Notes: generated from the letters alone by a model not told the origin. Numbered from the stretch's first letter, positions 1-10,757 are shown. The stretch is DNA of 64,000 nucleotides from Pseudomonas marvdashtae (GCF_014268655.2 NZ_JABWQX020000001.1:3750001-3814000); one strand, 5' to 3'. A program made the numbers and translations.

Positions 1-2573
1 ACAGCACCGTCATTGCCAGTTGTGAAGGCTCTGGTGGCAGCGTCTACCGTCAGACCATTCGCCTGAAAGAGTCAGCCAAAGGCGCATTGATCCTCCTTGA
101 AGCGGCGTGCTCCTGTCCGGTGCGCATCAACTGCAAGCATTGCGCGGCGGTGCTGCTGCAAGTCCAGGAAACCCTGGCCTACCCCGCCGCCGAAAAAGAC
201 GCGCAACTGCTGGAGAAACTCCAGGCAGTGCTGGACAACCGCAGCCCCAAGGCTGCGCCGCAAGTGTTGGTGGAAAACGTGCAGCCGGTGCCCCGGTTGT
301 GGCTGGCGAGTGTCGAGTTCAGTGCCTTCGAGCCGCGCAACGGCAAGATGCAGCGCTACATCCAGCACCGCGCTGCGCTCTCGTTCAGCTATTTGGACGA
401 GTACGTCAGCGGCCAGCGCAACACCGACGTGCTGATTCGCCAGGCAACCCAGACGCTGCGGATAAAACGCCAGACCGATGTAGAACAGTCCTACCGCGAG
501 CAGCTACGAATCCTCGGCTTCAAGGTTGCGACACGGCAAAGCAAGGCGCTGCCGGAAAGCGCTGGCGAACTGTACGAAATGGTCAATGACAGTGCCTGGC
601 TGACGTTTACCCTCAACGATCTGCCGAAACTGCGTAGCCAGGGCTGGGAGTTGCAGATCGACGAAGATTTCGGCTTCGACCTGACGGCGGTGGACGAGTG
701 GTACGCCACGGTCGAGGACACACCGGAGCGTGACTGGTTCGACCTGGAGCTGGGCATCATCGTCAATGGCGAGCGCCTGAGCCTGCTGCCGATCCTGTTG
801 AACCTGATGCGCTCGCACATCGAACTGTTCAACCCGGAACGGCTGGCCCGGCGCCGCGATGATGAGCTCATCCTGGTCAATTTGCCCAACCGTCCAAACT
901 CGGAATTCGGTCCGCAGCAGGTGGCCCTACCCTACGGCCGGCTGAAACCAGTGCTGGCGACCCTCGGCGAGTTTTACCTGCAAGAGCCCGGCACCACCAA
1001 ACTGCGACTCAACAGCGCGGACGCCCTACGCCTGAACCCACTGCAGGACATGCCCCTGCGCTGGGAGGGCGGTGAACACATCCGCGGCCTGGCCCAGCGC
1101 CTGCGCGACATCAAGGACTACACCGCCACCGCGCCGCAAGGCCTGAATGCAACGCTACGACCCTACCAGCTCGAAGGCCTGAGCTGGATGCAATCGCTGC
1201 GGCAGCTGGAGGTCGGCGGTATCCTCGCGGATGACATGGGGCTGGGCAAAACCCTACAAACCCTGGCGCACATTCTCAGCGAAAAAATCGCCGGTCGCCT
1301 CGACCGGCCGTGCATGGTCGTGATGCCGACGAGCCTGATTCCCAACTGGCTCGACGAAGCAAGCCATTTCACCCCCCAGCTCAAGGTACTGGCGTTGTAC
1401 GGTGCCGGGCGCAAGAAACATTTCGAGCGGTTGGCAGATTACGACCTGATCCTTACCACCTATGCCCTGCTCCCCAAGGATGTCGAGCGACTGAAGGCGC
1501 AGCCCCTTCACGTACTGATCCTCGATGAGGCCCAGTACATCAAGAATCCCACCAGCAAAGCCGCCCAGGCCGCCCGCGAACTCAACGCCCGGCAGCGGCT
1601 CTGCCTGTCCGGCACACCGCTGGAAAACCATCTCGGGGAACTGTGGTCGTTGTTTCACTTCCTGCTGCCGGGATGGCTTGGCGACGTCAAGAGTTTCAAC
1701 CGCGACTACCGCGTGCCGATCGAAAAACGCCACAGCGACGTGCGATTACAGCACCTTAACGGTCGGATAAAACCGTTCCTGCTGCGCAGGACCAAGGAAC
1801 AAGTCGCAACCGAATTGCCGCCCAAGACCGAGATCATCCATTGGGTCGAACTCAGCGACGCCCAACGCGACGTCTACGAAACCATGCGCCTGGCCATGGA
1901 TAAGAAAGTGCGCGACGAGATTACTCGCAAAGGCGTGGCGCGCAGCCAGATCATCATCCTTGAAGCACTGCTCAAGCTGCGCCAGGTGTGCTGCGACCTG
2001 CGCCTGATCAACGACGCCACCCTACCCGTCCGCGGCAGTACTTCGGGCAAGCTCGACAGCCTGATGGAGATGCTCGAAGAGCTGTTCGAAGAAGGTCGGC
2101 GAGTGCTGCTGTTTTCGCAGTTCACCTCCATGTTGGCGTTGATTGAAGAGGAACTGAAAAAGCGCGGCGTCGACTATGCGATCCTGACCGGCCAAACGCG
2201 CGACCGGCGCACTCCCGTGAAGGAATTCCAGAGCGGCAAACGTCAGATTTTTCTCATCAGCCTGAAGGCCGGCGGCGTAGGCTTGAACCTGACCGAAGCC
2301 GACACCGTGATTCACTATGACCCGTGGTGGAACCCGGCCACCGAAAACCAAGCCACCGACCGCGCCTACCGTATCGGCCAGGAAAAACCGGTGTTTGTCT
2401 ACAAGCTGATTGCCCGCGGCACCGTGGAGGAAAAGATTCAGCTGCTGCAAAAAGAAAAATCCGACCTGGCGGCGGGTGTACTGGATGGCCGCGTGGCCGG
2501 AGATTGGAAATTGCAGAATGAGGACATCGAAGCGCTGTTCGCACCGTTGCCGGAGAAGCTGGAAAAACGCTAG
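1..2573 (+). CDS. SWIM zinc-finger / SNF2-family DEAD-box helicase, 5' end outside window
   Basis: The reading frame is already open at base 3 and runs to a TAG at 2571-2573, so the N-terminus lies before the window. The visible part begins with a SWIM-type zinc finger (C-S-C then C-K-H at about 114-144), which usually binds DNA or protein. A central region of about 300 residues follows, and then a full SNF2/RapA-type ATPase. Walker A is DDMGLGKT, motif II is DEAQ, motif III is SGTPLEN, and the C-terminal lobe has AGGVGLNL and DRAYRIGQ. Family members translocate on double-stranded DNA using ATP and remodel protein-DNA complexes; the substrate of this bacterial type is not known. It is convergent with the phosphorylase gene downstream. 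The class is firm, the precise role is unknown. Confidence 0.9.
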   Translation, partial: STVIASCEGSGGSVYRQTIRLKESAKGALILLEAACSCPVRINCKHCAAVLLQVQETLAYPAAEKDAQLLEKLQAVLDNRSPKAAPQVLVENVQPVPRLWLASVEFSAFEPRNGKMQRYIQHRAALSFSYLDEYVSGQRNTDVLIRQATQTLRIKRQTDVEQSYREQLRILGFKVATRQSKALPESAGELYEMVNDSAWLTFTLNDLPKLRSQGWELQIDEDFGFDLTAVDEWYATVEDTPERDWFDLELGIIVNGERLSLLPILLNLMRSHIELFNPERLARRRDDELILVNLPNRPNSEFGPQQVALPYGRLKPVLATLGEFYLQEPGTTKLRLNSADALRLNPLQDMPLRWEGGEHIRGLAQRLRDIKDYTATAPQGLNATLRPYQLEGLSWMQSLRQLEVGGILADDMGLGKTLQTLAHILSEKIAGRLDRPCMVVMPTSLIPNWLDEASHFTPQLKVLALYGAGRKKHFERLADYDLILTTYALLPKDVERLKAQPLHVLILDEAQYIKNPTSKAAQAARELNARQRLCLSGTPLENHLGELWSLFHFLLPGWLGDVKSFNRDYRVPIEKRHSDVRLQHLNGRIKPFLLRRTKEQVATELPPKTEIIHWVELSDAQRDVYETMRLAMDKKVRDEITRKGVARSQIIILEALLKLRQVCCDLRLINDATLPVRGSTSGKLDSLMEMLEELFEEGRRVLLFSQFTSMLALIEEELKKRGVDYAILTGQTRDRRTPVKEFQSGKRQIFLISLKAGGVGLNLTEADTVIHYDPWWNPATENQATDRAYRIGQEKPVFVYKLIARGTVEEKIQLLQKEKSDLAAGVLDGRVAGDWKLQNEDIEALFAPLPEKLEKR

Positions 2574-2614
2574 GTCATCCCGCCCTGATAAAAGCCGCTT
2601 CCGGGGCCTTTAGT

Positions 2615-2638
2615 GGGAGCCGAAAAGGCTCGGCTCCC
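2615..2638. terminator. Hairpin between convergent genes
   Basis: Nine-base arms GGGAGCCGA and TCGGCTCCC flank a six-base loop between the convergent helicase and phosphorylase genes. There is no clear T run, so it may be a dispersed palindrome acting as a weak two-way terminator. Confidence 0.4.
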
Positions 2639-2660
2639 TCCGTCATCCTCTACAAGCTCA

Positions 2661-3413
<753 letters not shown>

Positions 3414-4424
3414 TTAATCGATCAGTTGGGCGGCTTTCAACGCGCCGATGGCTGTCAACCAGCGTGGGTCCTGACGATATTCAGTGGAGGCAAACGCCTG
3501 GCCACGCATGCGGGCGATCCGCGCCGAAGGCTTGACCTTCAGACGCTGGGCTGCACTCAATGCCAATTCCGCGGCAGCACGGTCATTGCACACCAGACCC
3601 ATGTCGCAACCGGCCGTCAGTGCGGCCTCGATACGGCTGGCGGCATCACCGACCACATGGGCGCCGGCCATGGAAAGGTCATCGCTGAAGATCACGCCGT
3701 CGAACTGCAGCTCGCCTCGCAAGATGTCTTGCAGCCAACGACGAGAGAAGCCTGCCGGACTGGCATCAACCTGCGGGTAAATGACATGGGCCGGCATCAC
3801 GGCGGCAAGCTGCTTGCTCAACTTGGCAAACGGCACCAGGTCGTTGGCACGGATCTGTTCGAGACTGCGCTCGTCATTGGGAATGGCCACGTGGGAATCG
3901 GCCTCGGCCCAACCGTGCCCTGGAAAGTGCTTGCCGGTGGCGGCCATTCCCGCGGCGCTCATGCCCCGAATGAAAGCACCAGCCAAGAGTGCGACGCGCT
4001 CGGGATCGCCATCAAAGGAACGGCTGCCGACCACGGCGCTGCGCTGGTAATCAAGGTCCAGCACCGGGGCGAAGCTCAAATCCAGGCCGACTGCCAGCAC
4101 TTCGGTCGCCATGATCCAGCCACATTGCTCGGCCAGGTATTCGGCATTAGGGTTATCGGCTATGGCTCGCATCGCCGGCAGCCGCACAAAGCCTTGGCGC
4201 AGGCGCTGGACACGCCCGCCTTCCTGATCGACCGCCAGCAGCAGGTCGGGACGGATGGCCCGGATCGACGCACTCAATTCGCGCACCTGGCGCGGATGCT
4301 CGATGTTGCGAGCAAAGATGATCAAGCCGCCCACTTCGGGCTGACGCAACAGATGGCGATCCTCAGCCGTCAGCCAGGTACCGGCGACGTCCACCATCAA
4401 CGAGCCTTGCAGGCCAGCAGTCAT
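3414..4424 (-). CDS. nagZ: Beta-N-acetylhexosaminidase NagZ
   Basis: A 336-residue family 3 glycoside hydrolase. It acts in the cytoplasm on GlcNAc-anhydroMurNAc peptides imported during cell-wall recycling, releasing the anhydromuropeptides that also signal to AmpR. The signature KHFPGHG (about residues 163-169), the preceding VDQEGGRVQR motif and the later FSDDLSM with the nucleophilic Asp are all present. There is no signal peptide, as expected. Length is normal for a single-domain proteobacterial NagZ. It sits between psrA and the phosphorylase gene on the same strand, with a 12-base gap downstream, consistent with an operon. Confidence 0.96.
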   Translation of the reverse strand: MTAGLQGSLMVDVAGTWLTAEDRHLLRQPEVGGLIIFARNIEHPRQVRELSASIRAIRPDLLLAVDQEGGRVQRLRQGFVRLPAMRAIADNPNAEYLAEQCGWIMATEVLAVGLDLSFAPVLDLDYQRSAVVGSRSFDGDPERVALLAGAFIRGMSAAGMAATGKHFPGHGWAEADSHVAIPNDERSLEQIRANDLVPFAKLSKQLAAVMPAHVIYPQVDASPAGFSRRWLQDILRGELQFDGVIFSDDLSMAGAHVVGDAASRIEAALTAGCDMGLVCNDRAAAELALSAAQRLKVKPSARIARMRGQAFASTEYRQDPRWLTAIGALKAAQLID

Positions 4425-4595
4425 AACAATTCCTTAAAAACGATGAACCCTCGCAGTGACGCATGCACGACCGCACCGCCGGGCTCCAGGCCTGGCAGGT
4501 CGCGATGATGCAACGAACTGTATAACGGGTTCGAAACGAGAGTCGGCATGGGCGGCTAGCTTAGCGGATGTAGGCTGCCGCGCCCACCCGCGCAC

Positions 4596-5303
4596 TCAAG
4601 CCTTGGCGAGCGCCGGCGTGGATTTGCTGCGCGGACGCAGCTGCGCCGCGGCCATGGCCTCATCGGTGACACCACTTTCGGCACGCATGCCGGCCGCCAG
4701 GAAAGGCACCATCAGGCGCATCACCTGTTCGATGGAAGTGTTTACCCCGAAGTCGGTTTCAGCAATGGCCCGCAACGCCTTGATACCGGACATGCTGAAC
4801 GCTGCGGCGCCAAGCATGAAGTGCACGCGCCAGAAGAGCTCGATCGGCGGGATTCGCGGCGCAGCCTCGTTGACTAGCAGCATGTAGCGGCGAAATACCT
4901 TGCCGTACATGTCCTCGAGATAACGCCGCAAGTGGCCTTGGCTCTGGCTGAACGCCAAGCCCAGCAGGCGCATGAAGATGGATAGATCATTGCCGCTGCG
5001 GGGTTGCACGACAAGGGCTTGCTCGACAAGGATTTCCAGCAGCTCTTCCAGCGTCGGCTTTACGTCGGGCTTGGCTTGGCGCCGCTCCAGCTCGCGATCG
5101 AGACTGAGGCAAAAAGGCCCGAGAAACCTAGAGAAAACCGCCTGGATCAGCGCTTTTTTTGAACCGAAGTGATAATTCACCGCCGCCAGGTTGACACCGG
5201 CTTTGCTGGTGATCAGACGCAACGAGGTTTCGGCGAAACCTTTTTCCGCGAACAACTGCTCGGCAGCATCCAGAATGCGTTCTACGGTTTCCGACTGGGC
5301 CAT
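4596..5303 (-). CDS. psrA: TetR-family regulator PsrA
   Basis: A 235-residue TetR-type protein, starting at the ATG of MAQSETVERI, preceded by GGCGGAG; a TTG six codons upstream is less likely. The N-terminal helix-turn-helix is intact (ITSKAGVNLAAVNYHF). The long C-terminal ligand domain (SIFMRLLGLAFSQSQGHLRR, then INTSIEQVMRLM-like text) matches Pseudomonas PsrA. PsrA represses fatty-acid degradation genes, is released by long-chain fatty acids, and activates rpoS. Two matching operator palindromes lie just upstream (5319-5345), pointing to autoregulation, and another site lies before fadB. It is divergent from lexA. Confidence 0.95.
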   Translation of the reverse strand: MAQSETVERILDAAEQLFAEKGFAETSLRLITSKAGVNLAAVNYHFGSKKALIQAVFSRFLGPFCLSLDRELERRQAKPDVKPTLEELLEILVEQALVVQPRSGNDLSIFMRLLGLAFSQSQGHLRRYLEDMYGKVFRRYMLLVNEAAPRIPPIELFWRVHFMLGAAAFSMSGIKALRAIAETDFGVNTSIEQVMRLMVPFLAAGMRAESGVTDEAMAAAQLRPRSKSTPALAKA

Positions 5304-5318
5304 GGCTACTCCGCCTGA

Positions 5319-5345
5319 CAAACACTTGTTTGAAACATACGTTTC
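5319..5345 (-). promoter_or_regulatory. Two overlapping PsrA-type operators before psrA
   Basis: CAAACACTTGTTTG (5319-5332) and GAAACATACGTTTC (5332-5345) share one G. Each has the published PsrA half-sites (G/CAAAC and GTTTG/C) separated by four bases. They lie 16 bases before the psrA ATG, so a bound repressor would block transcription or early elongation. Binding itself is inferred. Confidence 0.8.
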
Positions 5346-5498
5346 AGCCCTGGGGTTGTCAAGCCTGACGGGACGTTTTGCGAACGCCCGGTCAGGTATT
5401 TAACCACACCTTCCAGACGGTTGTGACCCCGTCGTTTGCGGCTCCGGAGCGACCGTCCAGCGGCGCCTGAAAAAAGGAGGATTGCCAAGCGGCGCGTA

Positions 5499-5533
5499 CT
5501 GTATATAATCCCAGTCACTGTATAAAAAGACAG
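5499..5533 (+). promoter_or_regulatory. Two LexA (SOS) boxes before lexA
   Basis: CTGTATATAATCCCAG (5499-5514) and CTGTATAAAAAGACAG (5518-5533) both fit CTG-N10-CAG with an AT-rich core, three bases apart. They end 10 bases before the lexA ATG. Paired boxes are typical of autoregulated lexA genes, and the lexA-sulA transcript should be induced by DNA damage. Confidence 0.92.
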
Positions 5534-5543
5534 AGCGATCATT

Positions 5544-6152
5544 ATGCTAAAGCTGACGCCACGCCAAGCAGAGATTCTGGCCTTCATCAAACGCTGCCTA
5601 GAAGACAACGGCTACCCGCCGACCCGTGCGGAAATCGCCCAGGAACTGGGTTTCAAATCGCCCAACGCGGCGGAAGAACATCTTAAGGCACTGGCCCGCA
5701 AAGGCGCGATCGAAATGACGCCTGGCGCCTCGCGGGGCATTCGCATCCCCGGCTTCGAAGCCAAGGCTGACGAAACCACTCTCCCGATCATTGGTCGTGT
5801 TGCAGCTGGCGCACCGATTCTCGCTCAGCAGCACGTCGAGGAATCCTGCAACATCAACCCTTCGTTCTTCCATCCAAGGGCTGACTACCTGCTTCGTGTC
5901 CATGGCATGAGCATGAAGGACATTGGCATCTTCGACGGTGATCTGCTGGCTGTCCACACCACGCGCGAAGCCCGCAACGGCCAGATCGTGGTGGCGCGCA
6001 TCGGTGATGAAGTCACGGTCAAGCGGTTCAAGCGCGACGGCAGCAAGGTCTGGCTGATTGCCGAAAATCCAGAGTTTGCCCCCATCGAAGTGGACCTGAA
6101 AGATCAGGACCTGGTTATCGAAGGCTTGAGTGTCGGCGTCATTCGCCGCTAA
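5544..6152 (+). CDS. lexA: SOS repressor LexA
   Basis: A 202-residue LexA, full length. The N-terminal winged helix ([28 protein letters not shown]) is followed by the Ala-Gly cleavage site in VAAGAP (about residues 90-91). The catalytic Ser in GMSM and Lys in VKRF form the self-cleavage dyad. It represses SOS genes until RecA filaments stimulate autocleavage. Two SOS boxes precede it. sulA follows after 10 bases and is certainly in the same operon. Confidence 0.98.
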   Translation: MLKLTPRQAEILAFIKRCLEDNGYPPTRAEIAQELGFKSPNAAEEHLKALARKGAIEMTPGASRGIRIPGFEAKADETTLPIIGRVAAGAPILAQQHVEESCNINPSFFHPRADYLLRVHGMSMKDIGIFDGDLLAVHTTREARNGQIVVARIGDEVTVKRFKRDGSKVWLIAENPEFAPIEVDLKDQDLVIEGLSVGVIRR

Positions 6153-6162
6153 AGGAGGCTTT

Positions 6163-6636
6163 ATGCAATTCCCTCACGCACCACAGCACACACAACTTCC
6201 GTTGTTCGAGGCATTCATGGCCCAACCGCTGGTTCCTGTCCTGCAAGAGGTCATCGAATCGCCCTGGGGCATCGAGCCCGAGGCGTTCAGCGAGCTGTCG
6301 TTGCGTGGTGCAGCAGGAAATTGCTTGAACCTGCTCGCCCCCATCCTGAGGGAGCTGAGCCAAGATCAGGATGCTCGCTGGCTGACGCTGATTGCGCCGC
6401 CTGCGAGCGTTACACAAGCCTGGTTGCGGGACGCTGGTCTCAATCGCGAACGGATCCTGCTACTGCAACCACGCGGCACCCAAAGTGCCCAGCAATTGAC
6501 TTGCGAAGCGTTGCGCCTGGGCCGCAGCCATACGGTGGTCAGCTGGCTGAACCCCTTGACCGCGACCGCGCGTCAACAATTGATCAGCGCCGCCCGCATC
6601 GGGGATGCGCAAAGCTTGAATATCCGACTGGGCTAA
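6163..6636 (+). CDS. sulA: SOS cell-division inhibitor SulA
   Basis: A 157-residue protein of the SulA family, the second gene of the lexA operon. The start is the ATG at 6163, just after AAAGGAGG that overlaps the lexA stop; the longer frame would begin inside lexA. The central segment LTLIAPPASVTQAWLRDAGLNRERILLL resembles the RecA-like fold of SulA, which binds FtsZ and halts septation during DNA damage. Placement behind lexA is the usual arrangement in Pseudomonas. Confidence 0.92.
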   Translation: MQFPHAPQHTQLPLFEAFMAQPLVPVLQEVIESPWGIEPEAFSELSLRGAAGNCLNLLAPILRELSQDQDARWLTLIAPPASVTQAWLRDAGLNRERILLLQPRGTQSAQQLTCEALRLGRSHTVVSWLNPLTATARQQLISAARIGDAQSLNIRLG

Positions 6637-6705
6637 GACTATCGCAGGGCTTCTTCAGGGCAGAGAAGCCAGCAATATTGACGTAAAAAAAACCGACAGC
6701 CGGGA

Positions 6706-6939
6706 TCAATGAAGAACCCGCGGTCCTTCTTCCTTGTTGAATTCGCCTTCAACCAGGCGGCCTGCCATCTGGACACCCACGCTAAGCATCGCCTTGGCGA
6801 CCTCGACGTGCTGGCCTTGAAGGAACACCTTGGCGTCCTCGGAGAAGTTCAGGGTAACCAGGGAACCTTCGTCTTCAGCCCTGCGCAACTCGATGCGGCC
6901 ATCAGGAAGTTCGACAATTTCTAGAAAGGACGTTGGCAT
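6706..6939 (-). CDS. Conserved small protein, function unknown
   Basis: A 77-residue soluble protein starting MPTSFLEIVELPDGRIELRR. It has no signal peptide, no membrane segment and no known catalytic motif. The same short gene occupies the same place between sulA and the next gene in other pseudomonads, as I recall, which supports it as real. A T8 run lies just past its stop on the minus strand and may serve as a terminator. I can assign no function. Confidence 0.75.
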   Translation of the reverse strand: MPTSFLEIVELPDGRIELRRAEDEGSLVTLNFSEDAKVFLQGQHVEVAKAMLSVGVQMAGRLVEGEFNKEEGPRVLH

Positions 6940-7044
6940 AAAAGTCTGTTCTCCACGAAAGGCGGGGATTATATAGTCATCAGCCGGGCTTCGCTCAGGA
7001 TCTTGACCAAGCGTCGTTAGCGAACATTACGGAGCGAATGAAAC

Positions 7045-7569
7045 TCAACATTCGTTCAGCCCTTCGCGAAAGCGGATAGCCAGACCTTTGAGATTCTGGC
7101 GCCAGCTTTCCAATTCTTCCCGAGTCAGCTCCTGCTCCGGCTCATGTTCGTCAAGATTGACCGCAACGATCAATGGCTGGGTCACGTCACCCTTGGGCTT
7201 ACGGGGAGCCCGTGGCGGCTGGAACAAAGCCGTATGGGCTGCCAACAGCCTGGCCAGCCAGGTCTCCGGGTTTTGGGCCAGCTCGATCATTTCGGCCAGC
7301 TCTGGAATCGCGTGGGTTTCCAACACTTCTGGAGCCAACATCAATTCGGCCCGTGAAGCATTCGCCTGTGGCAAGCGATAGAAACCGGCAATTTCATGAC
7401 AAAGCCCCAGCAACGCACCGTACAAATGAAACAGCACTGATTCACGCCCAGCCTGGACCAGCGCCGGGGAATTCATTGCGCGCCCTTCCTCAGCCCTGGC
7501 CAGCGCTTCAAGCGACAGGCCGGCGAAATAGATCTTCTGATTGGTGCGGGTGTAGAGTTCGTGGGCCAT
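7045..7569 (-). CDS. Conserved hypothetical protein (DUF6586-like)
   Basis: A 174-residue protein beginning MAHELYTRTNQKIYFAGL. It is helical and has no export signal or metal motif. A stretch near residue 130 is basic and proline-rich (PPRAPRKPKGD), followed by an acidic segment (DEHEPEQELTREELESWRQNLK). The gene sits between topA and the 77-residue gene on the same strand, as in other Pseudomonas. The family name is from memory; function is unknown. Confidence 0.75.
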   Translation of the reverse strand: MAHELYTRTNQKIYFAGLSLEALARAEEGRAMNSPALVQAGRESVLFHLYGALLGLCHEIAGFYRLPQANASRAELMLAPEVLETHAIPELAEMIELAQNPETWLARLLAAHTALFQPPRAPRKPKGDVTQPLIVAVNLDEHEPEQELTREELESWRQNLKGLAIRFREGLNEC

Positions 7570-7649
7570 GTCGGCATTCTCCCCAACGAAATAAAAGCGT
7601 CACGCAGGTGCGACAGTGTCGTGGATCAACCGAGGCCACTGCAAGGCAA

Positions 7650-7700
7650 AAACACAGAGGCCGCATGAAACCGTTGGGTTGTCATGCGGCCTTCTGTTTT
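7650..7700 (-). terminator. Terminator behind topA
   Basis: Ten-base arms GGCCGCATGA (7659-7668) and TCATGCGGCC (7682-7691) form a strong stem. On the minus strand it is followed by TCTGTGTTTTTG, which fits an intrinsic terminator for topA. On the plus strand TTCTGTTTT follows, so it may work both ways. Confidence 0.7.
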
Positions 7701-7749
7701 CTGGGGACTTGCTGGAGGACGACTAGGCCCGAAACGTCGGACCGGTCCA

Positions 7750-7771
7750 GTGGGAGCAAGCCCCTCGCCAC
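7750..7771. repeat. Solo REP-like palindrome, degenerate
   Basis: GTGGGAGCAAGCCCCTCGCC at this position is a variant of the palindrome seen intact at 26304, 26391, 60241, 60346 and 62835. It lies just past the topA stop. Confidence 0.6.
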
Positions 7772-7792
7772 GAAAGCCCCCAGGCTATCCCA

Positions 7793-10405
7793 TCAGCGCT
7801 TATCTTCAACGGTCCATTTTCCGCCGTCATAGAACGCTTTCCAGCCAGTAGGCTTGCCGTCGACCTCGGTCTGCACGTATTGCTCCTTGGTCTTGCGGCT
7901 GTAACGAATCACCGCCGGGCGACCGTCCGGGTCCTTCTGCGGCGCTTCGCAGAGGAAATGATACTTCGGATCGATTTCGTCCTTGTGCGGGACGATCTCC
8001 ATCACCAGTGGCGCACGGGTTTCACGGTTTTTCGGGAACTGGCTGGCCGCCAGGAACAGCCCGGAAGCGCCGTCGCGCAGGATATAGGTGTCGTTGACCT
8101 TTTCGCACTTGAGCTCGGGCATCTTCACCGGGTCCATCTTCGGCGGCGCGGCGTCACCACTCTTGAGCAGCTTGCGGGTGTTCTTGCAGGTCGGGTTGGT
8201 GCAACCGAAGAACTTGCCGAAGCGACCTGTCTTGAGCTGCATCTCACTGCCGCACTTGTCGCATTCCAGGCTCGGGCCTTCGTAGCCCTTGATGCGGTAG
8301 GTGCCCTCTTCAATCTCGTAGCCGGCGCAATCGGGATTGTTACCGCAGATGTGCAGCTTGCGCTTCTCATCCAACAGGTAGGCATCCATCGCCGTGCTGC
8401 AGATTGGGCAGCGGTGCTTGCCACGCAACACCAGGGATTCCGATTCGCCTTCGTCGTCTGCGGCGATTTCGTCGCCAGGCACCAGATTGACCGTCGCCTT
8501 GCATCGCTCTTTCGGTGGCAGGCTGTAGCCTGAGCAGCCCAGGAATACGCCAGTCGAGGCGGTACGGATTTGCATCGGGCGACCGCACGTCAGGCACGGG
8601 ATATCCGTCATGACTGGCTGGTTGGCGCGCATGCCGCTCTCAGGACTCTCGGCTACTTCAAGTTTTTTCTTGAAGTCGCCGTAGAACTCGTCGAGCACGT
8701 TCTTCCAGTCCCGCTCGCCCTGGGCCACGTCATCGAGGTTCTCTTCCATGCCGGCGGTGAAGCCGTAGTCCATCAGGTTCGAGAAGCTCTCGGACAAACG
8801 TTCGGTAACGATGTCACCCATCTTTTCCGAATAGAAACGACGGTTGTGCAGCGCCACATAGCCGCGGTCCTGGATGGTGGAAATGATCGCGGCGTAGGTC
8901 GAAGGACGGCCGATGCCGCGTTTTTCCATTTCCTTGACCAGGCTGGCTTCGGAGTAACGGGCCGGTGGCTTGGTGAAGTGCTGGGTTGGATCGATCTTGA
9001 CCAGTTTCATCACATCGCCCTGGGCCATGTCCGGCAAGACATCGTCGTCGCCAGGCTTGGTGATTTGCGGCATGACACGGGTGTAACCGTCGAACTTCAG
9101 GATGCGACCCTTGGCGCGCAGCTCGAAGTCGCCAGCACCGACGCTGACCGTGGTCGACAGGTATTGCGCCGGCAGCATCTGGCAGGCCAGGAACTGGCGC
9201 CAGATCAGCTCGTAGAGACGCTCGGCATCGCGCTCCATCCCCGACAGCTTGCTTGGCTCGGTATTGGCGTCGGACGGACGAATCGCTTCGTGAGCCTCTT
9301 GAGCGCCTGCCTTGCTGCTGTAGACATTTGGCGTCTCAGGCAGATATTTCTTGCCGAACTCGCTTTCTATATAAGTACGCGCCATCGCCACGGCATCCGC
9401 CGAGAGGTTGGTCGAGTCGGTACGCATGTACGTGATGTAGCCTGCTTCGTACAACCGCTGGGCCATCATCATGGTTTTCTTTACGCCGAAGCCCAGGCGG
9501 TTGCTCGCGGCCTGCTGCAGCGTGGACGTAATAAACGGCGCGGACGGCTTGCTGCTGGTCGGCTTGTCTTCACGCTTGACGATGCTGTAGCTCGACGACT
9601 TGAGCTTCTCCAACGCTGCCATGGCCTGGGCTTCGTTGAGTGGCTTGAAGGCCTCGCCTTTCTCACGGGCCACCTCAAAGCGCACGGTGGCGCCCTTGGC
9701 GGTTCCAAGATCAGCGTGGACCTCCCAATATTCTTCCGGAATGAAAGCCCGGATTTCCCGCTCGCGCTCCACCACGAGCTTCACCGCAACCGACTGCACG
9801 CGACCGGCCGACAGACCACGGGCGATCTTGGCCCACAGCAGCGGCGAGACCATGTAGCCCACCACGCGGTCGAGGAAGCGACGCGCCTGCTGGGCGTTAA
9901 CCCGATCGATATCCAGCTCGCCCGGCTGGGAGAAGGCTTCCTGGATGGCCTTCTTGGTGATCTCGTTGAACACCACGCGCTTGTAGCGGCTGTCATCCCC
10001 ACCGATGGCTTCGCGCAGGTGCCAGGCAATGGCTTCCCCTTCGCGGTCCAAGTCCGTCGCGAGATAGATGGTGTCGGCGTCCTTGGCGAGCCGACGCAAT
10101 TCTTCGATGACCTTTTCCTTGCCTGGGAGGATCTCGTACTTGGCTTTCCAGCCGTGTTCCGGATCGACCCCCATGCGTGAGACCAACTGCTTGCGCGCCT
10201 TTTCTTTCGGCGACAGCGCTGGCGCTTCACCAGCAGCGGCCTTGCCGCGCTTGGCGGCCGGCTCTTTGCTGGCGCTAGCCGAACCGCTGGTGGGCAGGTC
10301 TCGGATATGGCCGATACTCGACTTCACCACGTATTGGTTGCCCAGATACTTGTTGATGGTCTTGGCCTTAGCCGGGGATTCCACAATGACCAGCGATTTG
10401 CCCAT
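7793..10405 (-). CDS. topA: DNA topoisomerase I
   Basis: An 870-residue type IA topoisomerase that relaxes negative supercoils. The Toprim domain starts at residue 1 ([14 protein letters not shown], with [12 protein letters not shown]). The active-site Tyr lies in [14 protein letters not shown]. The C-terminal third holds four-cysteine zinc modules ([23 protein letters not shown] with CTNPTCK) and then a basic tail. An insertion rich in Ala and Lys (about residues 42-72) sits in the Toprim region, common in Pseudomonas. A good sigma-70 promoter lies 62-90 bases upstream and a terminator lies behind, so it is likely monocistronic. Confidence 0.98.
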   Translation of the reverse strand: MGKSLVIVESPAKAKTINKYLGNQYVVKSSIGHIRDLPTSGSASASKEPAAKRGKAAAGEAPALSPKEKARKQLVSRMGVDPEHGWKAKYEILPGKEKVIEELRRLAKDADTIYLATDLDREGEAIAWHLREAIGGDDSRYKRVVFNEITKKAIQEAFSQPGELDIDRVNAQQARRFLDRVVGYMVSPLLWAKIARGLSAGRVQSVAVKLVVEREREIRAFIPEEYWEVHADLGTAKGATVRFEVAREKGEAFKPLNEAQAMAALEKLKSSSYSIVKREDKPTSSKPSAPFITSTLQQAASNRLGFGVKKTMMMAQRLYEAGYITYMRTDSTNLSADAVAMARTYIESEFGKKYLPETPNVYSSKAGAQEAHEAIRPSDANTEPSKLSGMERDAERLYELIWRQFLACQMLPAQYLSTTVSVGAGDFELRAKGRILKFDGYTRVMPQITKPGDDDVLPDMAQGDVMKLVKIDPTQHFTKPPARYSEASLVKEMEKRGIGRPSTYAAIISTIQDRGYVALHNRRFYSEKMGDIVTERLSESFSNLMDYGFTAGMEENLDDVAQGERDWKNVLDEFYGDFKKKLEVAESPESGMRANQPVMTDIPCLTCGRPMQIRTASTGVFLGCSGYSLPPKERCKATVNLVPGDEIAADDEGESESLVLRGKHRCPICSTAMDAYLLDEKRKLHICGNNPDCAGYEIEEGTYRIKGYEGPSLECDKCGSEMQLKTGRFGKFFGCTNPTCKNTRKLLKSGDAAPPKMDPVKMPELKCEKVNDTYILRDGASGLFLAASQFPKNRETRAPLVMEIVPHKDEIDPKYHFLCEAPQKDPDGRPAVIRYSRKTKEQYVQTEVDGKPTGWKAFYDGGKWTVEDKR

Positions 10406-10466
10406 GGATCAGAAAATTCCTGAATTCTAAAAAGTGAAAGGCGGTTGGCGCCTGACGCGGCACCGC

Positions 10467-10495
10467 TATATATAGTGGCTGCAAGGTGAGGTCAA
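10467..10495 (-). promoter_or_regulatory. Sigma-70 promoter of topA
   Basis: On the minus strand TTGACC (10495-10490) and TATATA (10472-10467) are exactly 17 bases apart. Transcription should start near 10460, leaving a leader of about 55 bases before the topA ATG. Confidence 0.7.
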
Positions 10496-10520
10496 GGGCA
10501 CGCGCGCCCTCATGTCGGCC

Positions 10521-10757
10521 TCAAGGCTTGGAAAAAATGCTCTCCTCGGCCTGCACCAAAGCAAAGCGTGGCACCTGTTCGCCGTCAACCTCGACGGACT
10601 CCTGGAACATGCTCAACGGACGCACCCAAAAGCCGTAATCGCCATACAGGGCTTGATAGAAGACCACTTCTTCCTCGGTCTCGGAGTGCCGCGCAATACT
10701 GAATACGCGGTACTGCGGACCTTTGTAATGTTGGTAGAGCCCAGGTTGTATCGGCAT
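10521..10757 (-). CDS. DUF1653 domain protein
   Basis: A 78-residue protein, starting at the ATG of MPIQPGLYQHYKG. The frame is open for six more codons to a TTG, but family members start at this MxxxPGxYxHYKG text. The conserved pattern YQHYKGPQYRV, EEVVFYQALYG and FWVRPLSMF is that of DUF1653, a small SH3-like fold of unknown function. The gene lies between topA and fadA, as in P. aeruginosa. Confidence 0.85.
   Translation of the reverse strand: MPIQPGLYQHYKGPQYRVFSIARHSETEEEVVFYQALYGDYGFWVRPLSMFQESVEVDGEQVPRFALVQAEESIFSKP

Noticed and set aside
8570..10180. 536-codon plus-strand open frame
   Set aside because: Antisense to topA, no ribosome site, His-rich mirror composition.
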